A stretch of 64,000 nucleotides of DNA from Alloscardovia sp963543015 (GCA_963543015.1 CAUTYZ010000004.1:1-64000); one strand, 5' to 3'; shown: positions 44,460 to 54,189, numbered from the stretch's first letter. Notes: a model not told the origin generated them from the sequence alone. Program-made: numbers and translations.

Positions 44460-47400
44460 TTACTCGCTTAACCGTGCAAGGTATGCGACGATTCGGTCGA
44501 CTTCCTTCTCAGGATTGACGAAAGCAGCCACAGACCAGACATACATCACTGACCATCCCAATGCCTGCCAGTCTTCGACAGCAAAGCGATGACGCTGACG
44601 GGTCGATGGGATGCTCATGAACTGCTTATCATCAGTGCACACCGCAAGTACGTATGGCTGCTTGGGCAAGCCGACTGCCAGAGGAATCTTCTGACCATCA
44701 TCGAATCCGTAATTAACAGCGACATGCAAACCACGCGAGCGCATACGCTCTGCCAAATCATTAAGCAAGATATCGTCCTCGTGGACATGCTCGACTGGAC
44801 GGTCGGTAGAATCAGAAAGATTTTCTACCCACGCGAGGAACTTCTTGAGTAATTGAGGACCGCGTTGATGGAGCCGATCGTCATCCATATCTTCTGCAGT
44901 AAATGGCGATACTACGTCCAGCTTGGAGTGTGCAAGAGCCAAGGCATCCAGAAGCATGCCCTCACCATCTGGGTTTTCCAAGACACCGAACTGCTGGATA
45001 AGACGACCATGCGTTGTCTTCGCATATCCCATTGTCAAAATGACATCCGTTGAATCCATGCCAGCGACGTCATTAATGGTCACAACTGCTACATGGTGAA
45101 GGAAGGAACGTAGGCTTGCATCCTTTCCAGCAAGAGCCTTCAACTCTGCTCCCACGCGCTGACGGTGTGTGTCATTCAAGCACACGACAGTGAGCTTGTA
45201 CTGATGAGGGATATCGTCAAATCGTGCTGCACGATCCGTGATAATTTCCACGACCTTGTCAATCTCGTGACGGCTTGTTTCCACGATGCCGTTAGACGCA
45301 GATGGGACACCGTTAGCTGGAACGTGTGTGAATGTCACAGCATTATCGATAGTTGCAGGTGTTACTCCACGTGTCAGAGTTCCAAATCCTGCGTCAAGCA
45401 GGAAGGTCGAGAGTCGAGAGTCACGCTTATCCATACGCGCTGTAGCGTTAATGCGAGGCAGCACGCTAATCAACGTCTTTACCGAAGGAGAAGAAATAGT
45501 CTCTTCATGGGCAAGAACGATGACCGTATCAACGCGAGCAAGAATACTGAGCAGCTCCAATGGCTGAATGTGTGCACATGCGTCGATAATGGCGATATCT
45601 GCAAGTTTCGCATCAGCACGAGTCTCCGATGCCACAGCAACTGGCATTCCCACGATAATTGGCTTTGCAGCCTTCACGATTCGTGGATACATGTCTACAA
45701 CCGTGCTATAACGGATGGCTGGCTGAAGTGTCAGCGTCGCGTGGATAGCATTCGCATCATTGGAATGAGCGTAAACAATATCTGACAAACGCTTCATCAA
45801 TTCATCATGAGCAAGCTCACCGATAGAGCCAACATGCTCTGTATCGACGTGGATGAAGCGTTCGGTCGCAGACGACAAAATCGATCCATCTTGGTTGGAA
45901 ATAATTGGCGAGGATTCGACGATGCTTTCAAAAACGGTCGTCCACCATGCCAATGTCAATTCATCAGGAGCAGCTTGCGCATCGACTCGACGAGCGCGCA
46001 AATCTGCGATAAGATCATCCAATCCTGCCGCACTAAATTCAACTTCGAGACTTGCACGTTCAGGCAATGTTTCCAAAGCCTTGCGATCATTGTAGAGCGC
46101 ACGCAAATTATTTTCTAGGTTTTCAAAAGCGCTGTCTTCGAGGTCACCCCCCATAGGAGTGTGCTCGAGCACGCTAGACAATGCCGTAATATCGCGCTCA
46201 AGATTTTCCTGTGTTTCGATGATGTCATCCAAGCGAGGAGGCAAAACTGGCCATCCTCCACGTGGGACGAACTCGCGCCACAATTCACCTTGCTGACGTA
46301 CGACGACGAGAGCATCATGCAAGCTTGCAGGCTGTGCACCCGAACGAAGCAAGCTCTTTGCTTCCTTCGTATGACGACGACAATCCCAGAAGCCCATAGA
46401 GCTATTGCTTTCCTTACGCTCTACCTTCGAAGCCGTAGCCTCTATCATGGAGTCGATATCACGCTCGAAAATCGCAGGCTGGAATACATCGAGAACCTTG
46501 CGCAAATTACGCAATACATGAACCTGCTTATTCCACTCACGAGGAGTTGGAGGCACAGGGAAGCCACAGGTCTGAGCAGTAGACGCAATATGCTTTGCCG
46601 TTGCTGGAAGAGTTGCATCCAAAAGACGTTCGACGCGCTGATACGCAGTCAAAGCCTCATCCCTGGTGTACAGCGAAGCCTTATACCATGGCGTATCCTG
46701 TGCGGTAATGGTATATTCACCCAATTCACCAGCACGGACAAGCTTCTTGCCCCATTCGGCTTCACGCCCCACTAGCGAGCGCGCGATATCCGCGGTCAAA
46801 CGCACATGTGTAGAAGGGTGAGTTGGCAGTGCGGAAATGCGAGCGAGATTTTCAATTGTCTCGTAAGCACTCACGTTCCACTGCTCATTCTTGCCATGCA
46901 AGTCGCTCAAATATTTGGTCAAACGACCGCGAACGCCCACAAGTTCGTCTGCTAATTGGTTAAAACGATTATGAGCAGCTCCCGGTTGGAAACTCACAGC
47001 AGAAATGAGCTGCTTATCAATCGAGCTACCACCATGAGCATCTGCGAGGTCAAGAGTAAAACCTGCAAGCTTGTTATCGCGCATCGACAGCATGAAGTTA
47101 CGCTTCTGCTCGGAAACTCCTGGCGCATACAGCACAGTTTTTCCTGCCAAAGCTGCTCGCGATGCGATAGCTACTGCATGAGGAACGCTATCGTACGCTA
47201 CAGGAAGATTCATGAAAACGCTTGTACCAGACGAGACGACCCGTGCGGCATATCGCGTCACATTATCAACATCGCCGACTTCGACCTCGTCATGAGGATC
47301 GCTATCGAATGGACGATATTCAGGAAGTTCCTTTTCCTTAAGACGCTGACCAGCCTGCTCATCGACAAACACATCAAGCAAATCGTTGCCTGTAGAACCT

Positions 47401-48050
47401 GTTTCCAGTTCCGAAATAACATAGTCGGCATCCGACAGCATTAATGTTGAGGAACGAATAAAGCAGCCGATAATCATGGTCTTATCGATGGCAAATTTAT
47501 CGATTGTCGAACCAACCGCCTTCTTGATGTTGGCGAAGACCACGTCGCTATCGACGCTGACACCCTCACCATGCGCATCAAGAAGAAGCTCATCAGCACT
47601 TACCGTCGCTCCTTCTTCTTGCAGTGCAGAAATAAACGCATCGTTGATGACTCCTGGTCCTGTAATACGCAAGAGTGAGTGTCCGAGAGTCGTATTTTCC
47701 TCAGTTTCAACTCGCACTGGGTACAGCAAAATTGGCAAATTATGCCCTGCCCAGGTAGCCGATCCGATGCTCAAAGATAAATGAGCAGCGCCCTCATTGT
47801 GTTCTTTATTTGCCTTATCGTCGAGAACACGCGCCAATTTACGCTCAGTTGCCTTGAGCATTCCATTATCGCGATACAGCGAATCAAGATGCGCGCGGCC
47901 AGTAGAGAAAAGCTGAGCAATTCCCGATGGGTGTGCGTAATTCAGTTCCAGTCGTGCAGACAGCTGATTGATATCTTCGACAGGAACTTTTCCGTGATTA
48001 GCGCGGTAATCTTTGTACCAATTCTTAATAGTTTCAAGATTTTCACTCAT
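44460..48050 (-). CDS. Large SF1-helicase-like protein with degenerate active sites
   Basis: 1196 residues. Layout resembles DUF4011-type helicase/Vsr-like nuclease proteins: an N-terminal domain, a RecA-like core split by a long helical insertion (about 400-770), a second core and a C-terminal restriction-like fold. The P-loop position (about 281) reads NLPVAYDSVPHAVAIASR without GKT; the Walker B region reads ADIAIIDACAHIQ instead of DEAxQ; the nuclease region has IPLAVG and VCTDD where family members have ID and VECDG. So enzymatic activity may be lost. Its ATG overlaps the FHA gene's stop by one base. Confidence 0.7.
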   Translation of the reverse strand: MSENLETIKNWYKDYRANHGKVPVEDINQLSARLELNYAHPSGIAQLFSTGRAHLDSLYRDNGMLKATERKLARVLDDKANKEHNEGAAHLSLSIGSATWAGHNLPILLYPVRVETEENTTLGHSLLRITGPGVINDAFISALQEEGATVSADELLLDAHGEGVSVDSDVVFANIKKAVGSTIDKFAIDKTMIIGCFIRSSTLMLSDADYVISELETGSTGNDLLDVFVDEQAGQRLKEKELPEYRPFDSDPHDEVEVGDVDNVTRYAARVVSSGTSVFMNLPVAYDSVPHAVAIASRAALAGKTVLYAPGVSEQKRNFMLSMRDNKLAGFTLDLADAHGGSSIDKQLISAVSFQPGAAHNRFNQLADELVGVRGRLTKYLSDLHGKNEQWNVSAYETIENLARISALPTHPSTHVRLTADIARSLVGREAEWGKKLVRAGELGEYTITAQDTPWYKASLYTRDEALTAYQRVERLLDATLPATAKHIASTAQTCGFPVPPTPREWNKQVHVLRNLRKVLDVFQPAIFERDIDSMIEATASKVERKESNSSMGFWDCRRHTKEAKSLLRSGAQPASLHDALVVVRQQGELWREFVPRGGWPVLPPRLDDIIETQENLERDITALSSVLEHTPMGGDLEDSAFENLENNLRALYNDRKALETLPERASLEVEFSAAGLDDLIADLRARRVDAQAAPDELTLAWWTTVFESIVESSPIISNQDGSILSSATERFIHVDTEHVGSIGELAHDELMKRLSDIVYAHSNDANAIHATLTLQPAIRYSTVVDMYPRIVKAAKPIIVGMPVAVASETRADAKLADIAIIDACAHIQPLELLSILARVDTVIVLAHEETISSPSVKTLISVLPRINATARMDKRDSRLSTFLLDAGFGTLTRGVTPATIDNAVTFTHVPANGVPSASNGIVETSRHEIDKVVEIITDRAARFDDIPHQYKLTVVCLNDTHRQRVGAELKALAGKDASLRSFLHHVAVVTINDVAGMDSTDVILTMGYAKTTHGRLIQQFGVLENPDGEGMLLDALALAHSKLDVVSPFTAEDMDDDRLHQRGPQLLKKFLAWVENLSDSTDRPVEHVHEDDILLNDLAERMRSRGLHVAVNYGFDDGQKIPLAVGLPKQPYVLAVCTDDKQFMSIPSTRQRHRFAVEDWQALGWSVMYVWSVAAFVNPEKEVDRIVAYLARLSE

Positions 48051-49177
48051 TACTTGCTGCTCGCTTTCCACGCCGCATAGCCTTCATTCGTTTCCAAAGC
48101 ATTATTAATCTGCTCATTATTTTGCGCGACAAGCCATGCGTACATGTCATCATAAAGGAATGGGTTCAATCCTAAGAATGGCAAAAGTTCTGGAATGCGC
48201 GCGATTTCAAATTGCACATTAAAGTCTTGAGTTGTCTTTGCTTCGATGCTCGTATGACCACCAGCTTCGATAACGCTTTCGCGATGATCAAATTCGCCAC
48301 GGGACAGACGATCGAAGACTGATCCTGCTTCATACACAGGCATAAATCCGGAATCTTCATTCAGAGCTGCCATCTGCGTTACAGCTGTATCGACATGATC
48401 TGGCTGGGAATTTTCATCAAGGTCATCAGAAGGTGTATCGACGACTTCTGTCTCGATGACATCTGCCTTCACTTCGCCCTCATGAGCTGAATTGCTGACT
48501 TCAAGTGCCTCTTCTGCAAGGTCTTGAGCGACTTCTTCAGCGACTTCCTCGTGAGGCTCGATTACCTCGTCTGGCTCACTATCAGCTTCTCCAGCTTCTC
48601 CAGCAAACGCCTGAACGTCTTCGCGAATTGTCGCGCTCTGTTCAATTGGCTTTTGCATAGCGAATACGCTCGTTGGCTCTCCTGCTCGCAAGTCAAGAAT
48701 GTCATCGACAGACATGGAACGAGCTGGCGCATCTTCAGAAGCAGTTGCCTGAAGGTCAAAGAGATTAGGAACCTTGGTTTCATCTGTATCATCTGGGTTC
48801 TCATAGGAAGCATCACGAAGTGAAATTTCATATTTCACATCACCAAACTGCCCGCTCACTGCACCATCGACAATAGTGAATGGGTTCTCTGCTGGAACGC
48901 GTAACAATACATCCGCGGAATTAAAAATATACGTGCCATTTGTGGAATTTAAGTCAGATAACACTGCCTCGCCGTCAGCATGAATATCCAACTTGGCATG
49001 ATTTTTTGACATCGATTTCGTCTCATCTGGCACATCAAAACGAAGTGCGCCTTCAGGAACTTCTACAGGACGCAATGGTTTACGCCCGATAAAAACTTGA
49101 GCTGGAGCAGTAATTTCCTTGCTCTGACCGTTAATTGCAATAATCCATGTCATTGCATCTACTGAAGAATCAGCCAC
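48050..49177 (-). CDS. FHA-domain protein
   Basis: 375 residues from GTG 49177 (GGAGG seven bases ahead). The FHA domain covers about residues 10-110 with the phosphothreonine-binding residues in VFIGRK, SMSKNHAKL and LNSTNGTYIF. A long acidic, Glu/Val-rich linker follows, then a C-terminal helical domain (ARIPELLPFLGLNPFLYDD). It is translationally coupled to the helicase-like gene, so the two probably act together, perhaps under Ser/Thr kinase control. Confidence 0.85.
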   Translation of the reverse strand: MADSSVDAMTWIIAINGQSKEITAPAQVFIGRKPLRPVEVPEGALRFDVPDETKSMSKNHAKLDIHADGEAVLSDLNSTNGTYIFNSADVLLRVPAENPFTIVDGAVSGQFGDVKYEISLRDASYENPDDTDETKVPNLFDLQATASEDAPARSMSVDDILDLRAGEPTSVFAMQKPIEQSATIREDVQAFAGEAGEADSEPDEVIEPHEEVAEEVAQDLAEEALEVSNSAHEGEVKADVIETEVVDTPSDDLDENSQPDHVDTAVTQMAALNEDSGFMPVYEAGSVFDRLSRGEFDHRESVIEAGGHTSIEAKTTQDFNVQFEIARIPELLPFLGLNPFLYDDMYAWLVAQNNEQINNALETNEGYAAWKASSK

Positions 49178-49416
49178 TGTACTTCCTCCACTCGCCTTGC
49201 TCGACGCCTTTTTATCCTCCACCTCAACGGAGGCATACTGTTTTAATTGTACGTTTAGTTTTCGGGATAAGCGCCTATACACCTCGAAAAATCAACAGTT
49301 TATACAAAAATACCGCAAAATTAATCGTCTCGCGTAAGCATCACACATCACATACACTCTCGTGACAAGCTTTCAGAGCAAGCAGCACGCTTCGATAATA
49401 GGCTGCGATAATAGGA

Positions 49417-49464
49417 TTTGCGAAGAGACTTTGCGAAGAGACTTTGAGAAGAGACTTTGAGAAC
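49417..49464. repeat. 13-bp tandem repeat between rplL and the FHA gene
   Basis: TTTGCGAAGAGAC twice, then two degenerate copies (TTTGAGAAGAGAC and a partial one). Nearby the 12-bp words CGATAATAGG and CAGAGAACG are also doubled (49392-49415 and 49482-49504). The rest of 49178-49508 holds the FHA promoter area and nothing else recognisable. Confidence 0.75.
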
Positions 49465-49508
49465 AACCAACGCGAACGATTCCAGAGAACGGTTTCAGAG
49501 AACGAAAA

Positions 49509-49535
49509 AGTCCTGCCGTCTAAGACAGCAGGACT
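49509..49535 (-). terminator. Terminator of rplJ-rplL
   Basis: Arms AGTCCTGC and GCAGGACT, followed on the minus strand by TTTTT, 33 bases past the rplL stop. Confidence 0.9.
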
Positions 49536-49567
49536 AATGTAAACCTGATTATTCAGTGAGGAAGAAA

Positions 49568-49951
49568 CTACTTGAGTTCTACAGTTGCGCCAGCAGCTTC
49601 GAGGTCTGCCTTTGCCTTCTCTGCATCTTCCTTGTTTGCACCTTCGAGAACTGGCTTTGGAGCGCCGTCTACGAGTGCCTTTGCTTCTGCAAGACCGAGG
49701 TTGGTGAGAGCGCGAACAGCCTTGATAACACCAATCTTCTTGTCGCCTGCAGCGGTGAGGATGACGTCGAACTCATCCTTCTCTTCTTCTGCAGCAGCTG
49801 CGCCTGCAGCTGGAGCAGCAACAGCAACAGCAGCTGGAGCTGCAGCTTCAACGTCGAACTCATCTTCGAACTTCTTTACGAAGTCGGAGAGCTCTACGAG
49901 AGTCATTTCCTTGAAAGCTTCAATGAGCTCATCTGCGGAGAGCTTTGCCAT
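49568..49951 (-). CDS. rplL: 50S ribosomal protein L7/L12
   Basis: 127-residue stalk protein that recruits translation factors. N-terminal dimer domain MAKLSADELIEAFKEMTL, an Ala-rich hinge, and the C-terminal KDEFDVILTAAGDKKIGVIK domain. AAAGGAAG stands before ATG 49951. Confidence 0.98.
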   Translation of the reverse strand: MAKLSADELIEAFKEMTLVELSDFVKKFEDEFDVEAAAPAAVAVAAPAAGAAAAEEEKDEFDVILTAAGDKKIGVIKAVRALTNLGLAEAKALVDGAPKPVLEGANKEDAEKAKADLEAAGATVELK

Positions 49952-50044
49952 AATGGCTTCCTTTCGTTGTGACACCGAATTTCGAATTTCAGTGTCGAAA
50001 TCTTAAATCTTTATGCAGTTATCATTAGCGAGCTAATGTGATAA

Positions 50045-50566
50045 CTATGCAGCCTTCTCCTGCTTTTCGCGCAATGCATCGAATGTGCGTACTGCCTTGG
50101 TAGGCAATGCAGCGAATGCAAATGCTGCCTTGGCCATGGTGCCCTTGAGTGCACCAGCTGCCTTGGCAAGGAGTACTTCGCGTGGCTCGAGATCTGCAAG
50201 AGTGTTTACACCTGCAGCATCATAGAGAGAACCATCTGCAAAGCCGCCCTTAACAACGAGCTGCTTGTTTGTTGTGGTGAAGTCGCGCAATACCTTTGCA
50301 GCAGCTACATAGTCACCCTTAACGAAGGTGATAGCAGTTGGACCAGCGAGCATCTCATCGAGACCCTCGATGCCAGCTTCCTTAGCTGCGATACGAGCAA
50401 GCGTATTCTTCGCCACATTGTAGGTTGTATCGGTGCCAAGCTTTTCACGCAGATCAGAGATCTGTGGAACGCTAAGGCCACGATACTCGGTGAGGAATAC
50501 AGCATCAGCTTCACGGAACTTATCAGTGAGCTGTGCGATTGCCTCTGCCTTTTCTGGCCTTCTCAT
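50045..50566 (-). CDS. rplJ: 50S ribosomal protein L10
   Basis: 173-residue base of the L7/L12 stalk. ATG 50566 has AAGGA six bases ahead; an ATG two codons upstream abuts it. LTEYRGLSVPQISDLREKLG is typical. L10 with L7/L12 can repress its own operon, which fits the leader hairpin upstream. Confidence 0.97.
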   Translation of the reverse strand: MRRPEKAEAIAQLTDKFREADAVFLTEYRGLSVPQISDLREKLGTDTTYNVAKNTLARIAAKEAGIEGLDEMLAGPTAITFVKGDYVAAAKVLRDFTTTNKQLVVKGGFADGSLYDAAGVNTLADLEPREVLLAKAAGALKGTMAKAAFAFAALPTKAVRTFDALREKQEKAA

Positions 50567-50612
50567 TGGCATTCCTTCCTAGTGAACCGCCTCATCGAAG
50601 TTCCTGAAAGCC

Positions 50613-50642
50613 AAATAAAAAAGCCCTGCACGCAAGCAGAGC
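50613..50642 (-). promoter_or_regulatory. Attenuator in the rplJ leader
   Basis: Hairpin GCCCTGC/GCAGAGC (50623-50629 with 50636-50642) followed on the minus strand by TTTTTTATTT, placed about 50 bases before rplJ, so it would stop transcription ahead of the genes. This is the position of L10 leader attenuators. Confidence 0.65.
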
Positions 50643-50749
50643 ACACTAAACTATATATAGCCTTTTAACTCAACCTGCGATGGCGCTTTCACGCTTTACT
50701 GGATTACTCCAACCAACGGTCTGTGGTTTACGTAGATAAATATACAAGA

Positions 50750-50772
50750 GGGTGTAGATTTTGTCTACACCC
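50750..50772 (-). terminator. Hairpin downstream of mtnN
   Basis: Nine-base arms GGGTGTAGA and TCTACACCC about 85 bases past the mtnN stop; T-run poor. Confidence 0.5.
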
Positions 50773-50857
50773 CGCGTGGCTTTTATGCAAAAATCTCGAA
50801 AACTACCTCGTCCGCTGCCTTATTGAACAGCGTATCTACCGGCTCCAAGACCAGCAA

Positions 50858-51553
50858 TTACGCCAATGTATGAATAATATTCATCACAATACGTGCAGCA
50901 TTATCCGCATAGACGCTCACATCAAATTCGCGGAATGTTTCATACTCAGTATCAGCATCATCACTCAATGCGCGGATGACAAGAACAGGAACATCATTGC
51001 GAGCAGCTACGTGAGCAACTGCCGCACCTTCCATTTCCACAGCATCCGCATGTGTCAGCTCACGAACTTCCTGAGCCTTCTCCCCTTCCACGAAAGTATT
51101 ACCAGTAGCAATTGTGCCCGCCATATGCTCAATGTTCATATCCTTCAGCACAGCATCAGCTACTGCCAGCAACGCGCCATCACTATGGTATTCGTTGGTA
51201 AAAGGAGCTGCCTGGGAAATCATTCGCATATCTGTGTCGAGATATACCAAGGTCTTACCCAAAACGACATCATTGATACGCAAATGATTCGTCAAATTTC
51301 CTGCAATTCCTGAGAAGATTACACATTCTGGCTGATATGTATCAATTAAATGCTGGGTGGTTGCCGCTGCGTTCACTGTGCCCATTCCCGCAACCGTAGC
51401 AACAACGCGCACGTGCTCATTCTTGTCACCTGTTACCGTTCCGTCAAAAACGGTCAGTCCCGCGCCATGATGCTGCTCGACGTTCGCCAATGAGCGAGCG
51501 ATGAAATCAACTTCTACATCCATTGCGCCGATAACGGCAATTGTTCGTGTCAT
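50858..51553 (-). CDS. mtnN: 5'-methylthioadenosine/S-adenosylhomocysteine nucleosidase
   Basis: 231 residues; removes adenine from MTA and SAH, feeding the activated methyl cycle and autoinducer-2 precursor formation. IGAMDVEVDFI at the N-terminus, SGIAGNL near 80, VEMEGAAVAHVA near 170 and the catalytic Asp in VIRALSDDAD near 195 are all present. AAGGGTAGGGA precedes the ATG. Confidence 0.94.
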   Translation of the reverse strand: MTRTIAVIGAMDVEVDFIARSLANVEQHHGAGLTVFDGTVTGDKNEHVRVVATVAGMGTVNAAATTQHLIDTYQPECVIFSGIAGNLTNHLRINDVVLGKTLVYLDTDMRMISQAAPFTNEYHSDGALLAVADAVLKDMNIEHMAGTIATGNTFVEGEKAQEVRELTHADAVEMEGAAVAHVAARNDVPVLVIRALSDDADTEYETFREFDVSVYADNAARIVMNIIHTLA

Positions 51554-51663
51554 ATTCCCTACCCTTCTTAAAGCTTTCTCAGTTTTGCGTACATATAGTT
51601 AAACATAGTCTAGTTAAACATAGTCGTGCGGTAGTTCCCACAAGAAATCTCACGGGGGCGCGC

Positions 51664-52983
51664 TTACTTACCGAGCTTCCCGAGCTTCCTGCGCTCTTGA
51701 ACTGCCTGAGCGAGTTCATGCAGGAGCACATCGGTTTCATCCCAAGAAATGCATTTATCAGTAATGGATTTACCGTATTCCAACTGCTCGAGCGGTGCAG
51801 CTTCCTGATTTCCACTTTGTATAAAACTTTCCATCATGATACCGGAAATTCCCTTTTCCCCGTGGGAAATGCGCTGAGCAAGATTTCGCACAACGCGCGC
51901 TTGCTCAATTTCATCTTTGCCAGAATTTCCATGCGATGCGTCGATAATCAGACCGTGTGTAGCAATGCATTCATCCTGAATTTTCGCGCGAATGACACGC
52001 AATGCTTCTTCCACGGATTCAGCATCGTAATTTGGCCCACTGTTCGATCCGCGCAAAACGACGTGGCAGTCAGGATTGCCCAATGTTTCGACCGCCGCTG
52101 CACGTCCCTGATGATCAATTCCAAAGAAAGTATGCTCCTGAGCAGCCGTAATCACACTATCAGCAGCTACAGCGACTGAACCATCCGTTGCATTCTTAAA
52201 ACCAACTGGCATCGACAGACCCGATGCCAACTGACGATGAACCTGACTCTCCGTATTACGCGCGCCAATAGCACCCCAGCTAATCGCATCCGAAATATAC
52301 TGAGGCGATGTCGGCTCCAAAAATTCAGTAGCCGCAGCCATCCCCTGGGATAGTACATCAAGCAAAATTTGACGAGCGAGAAGCAAGCCCTTATTAATCT
52401 TATGAGTGCCATCCAAATCAGGGTCGTTAATCAAGCCTTTCCACCCAATAGTTGTGCGAGGCTTTTCGAAATACACGCGCATAACGATAAGTACGTCGTC
52501 TTCCAATTCTTTGCGCACACGACCCAGCCTTCGCGCGTAATCAAGCGCTGCATGAGGGTCATGAATTGAGCATGGACCAACGATGACCAGAAGTCGATCA
52601 TCATCACCATTGAGGACAGAGCGAATTTCTTCTCGCGATTCGACGACAACCTGCCGAGCAGCATCACTAAGAGGCAAAGTCTGGAGCACAGCGGACGGTG
52701 ATGGCAAAGCATCCAACTCAAGAACACGCCTGTTAATGATAGGAGCGAGACCGACTTCATCTTCCCAGCGTGAGATGGATGTGAGATTCAGTGGATTCTT
52801 CTCGCGATTTTTATCAATTTGGGCACGCAAATACTCACGATGATGAGCGGCTTCCTGAGCATACTTTTCCAGCGCTTCAGCTGTCAGTTGTGAATCATAT
52901 GGCGATGGCGATGCTGAGGCATTGCGTCGTTCCTCATCATCGCGAGGCTGCGAACCCGTAAAAGTCGAACCCGTAAAAGTCAT
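51664..52983 (-). CDS. 3-deoxy-7-phosphoheptulonate synthase, copy 1
   Basis: 439-residue class I DAHP synthase, first step of the shikimate pathway. Signatures include VGPCSIHDPHAALDYARRLG, MRVYFEKPRTTIGWKG, GARNTESQVHRQLASGLSMP and DASHGNSGKD. The 80-residue N-terminal extension is Arg/Glu-rich and longer than in copy 2. It begins four bases after copy 2 ends, so they are cotranscribed; each probably answers to a different aromatic amino acid, but which cannot be read from the sequence. Confidence 0.95.
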   Translation of the reverse strand: MTFTGSTFTGSQPRDDEERRNASASPSPYDSQLTAEALEKYAQEAAHHREYLRAQIDKNREKNPLNLTSISRWEDEVGLAPIINRRVLELDALPSPSAVLQTLPLSDAARQVVVESREEIRSVLNGDDDRLLVIVGPCSIHDPHAALDYARRLGRVRKELEDDVLIVMRVYFEKPRTTIGWKGLINDPDLDGTHKINKGLLLARQILLDVLSQGMAAATEFLEPTSPQYISDAISWGAIGARNTESQVHRQLASGLSMPVGFKNATDGSVAVAADSVITAAQEHTFFGIDHQGRAAAVETLGNPDCHVVLRGSNSGPNYDAESVEEALRVIRAKIQDECIATHGLIIDASHGNSGKDEIEQARVVRNLAQRISHGEKGISGIMMESFIQSGNQEAAPLEQLEYGKSITDKCISWDETDVLLHELAQAVQERRKLGKLGK

Positions 52984-52987
52984 AGTG

Positions 52988-54169
52988 TCAGTTTAGCGTA
53001 CGACGTTCACGAATTGCCGATGTGAGTTCGTACAAAAGTTCTTGAGTGCGATCCCATGACACGCATCGATCCGTAATGGACTTTCCATACACGAGATCTG
53101 CTAATGGAGCTGGAGATTGATTGCCCGATTCGATGAAGCTTTCGAGCATAATTCCCGAAATTCCTTGCTCACCACCCGCGATACGTTCAGCAATTTCTTC
53201 AACCACACGTGCTTCTTGAACTTCATTCTTTCCGCTATTTCCGTGAGCTGCATCGATAATAACGCCGCGAGATGCTGCATCAGGAGCATTGGATTCTTGC
53301 AGATATTCGAGAGCATCTGCCACAGATTTCGCGTCGTAGTTTGGCCCGTGAATTGACCCGCGCAAAATAACGTGACAGTCAGGATTTCCCAATGTTTCTG
53401 CGGAAATTACAGCACCATCCACATTAATAGACAAGAAATGATGCTCGTGAGATGCCGTGTAGCACGAGTCTGCTGCGACCTTTACATTACCGTCCGTCGA
53501 ATTCTTGAAGCCAACTGGCATCGACAGACCCGATGCCAACTGACGATGAACCTGACTCTCCGTATTACGCGCACCGATAGCACCCCAGCTAATCGCATCT
53601 GAAATATACTGAGGAGTAATAGGATCAAGGAATTCTGTCGCTGTCGGCAAACCAATTTCCACCGTATCGACGAGAATTTTACGGGCAAGCCACATACCCT
53701 TACGAATATTGAATGTGCCGTTGAGATCAGGGTCGTTTATTAAGCCCTTCCATCCCAAAGTCGTTCGTGGCTTTTCGAAATACACGCGCATGACTACAAG
53801 AATGTCATCGCGCAATTCTTCAGCAACCTTATATAAACGCTGAGCATAATCATGCGCCGCAATAGGGTCATGAATCGAGCATGGTCCTACAATAACCACC
53901 AAACGATCATCGCGGCCATGCAAAATATCGCGAATTGCCGCACGCGACTCTTGAACGCGCTTGACGAGGTGAGGTTCGAGAGGGATCTCGTTGATAAAAG
54001 ATCGAGGTGCGGGAATTGGGTCAAGCTGACGAATGTTAACGTCAACAGTTTCAGGAAGTACAGCTTCACGACTGAGCTCCATACCATTGCTGTTATCGCC
54101 TCGTGTACCTTCGCCCTGAGTACCCTTATTGTGTGCACCTTCAAAAGGCCCGCGCATCTGATTCATCAT
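52988..54169 (-). CDS. 3-deoxy-7-phosphoheptulonate synthase, copy 2
   Basis: 393-residue class I DAHP synthase and the promoter-proximal copy of the tandem pair. Same catalytic blocks as copy 1 (VGPCSIHDPIAAHDYAQRLY, GARNTESQVHRQLASGLSMP, DAAHGNSGKN). A 62-base stretch is identical with copy 1 including silent positions (53511-53572 here), unlike the rest of the genes. AAGGGA stands before the ATG. A highly structured upstream region may control both. Confidence 0.95.
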   Translation of the reverse strand: MMNQMRGPFEGAHNKGTQGEGTRGDNSNGMELSREAVLPETVDVNIRQLDPIPAPRSFINEIPLEPHLVKRVQESRAAIRDILHGRDDRLVVIVGPCSIHDPIAAHDYAQRLYKVAEELRDDILVVMRVYFEKPRTTLGWKGLINDPDLNGTFNIRKGMWLARKILVDTVEIGLPTATEFLDPITPQYISDAISWGAIGARNTESQVHRQLASGLSMPVGFKNSTDGNVKVAADSCYTASHEHHFLSINVDGAVISAETLGNPDCHVILRGSIHGPNYDAKSVADALEYLQESNAPDAASRGVIIDAAHGNSGKNEVQEARVVEEIAERIAGGEQGISGIMLESFIESGNQSPAPLADLVYGKSITDRCVSWDRTQELLYELTSAIRERRTLN

Positions 54170-54189
54170 GTCCCTTATTATGTTATGCC

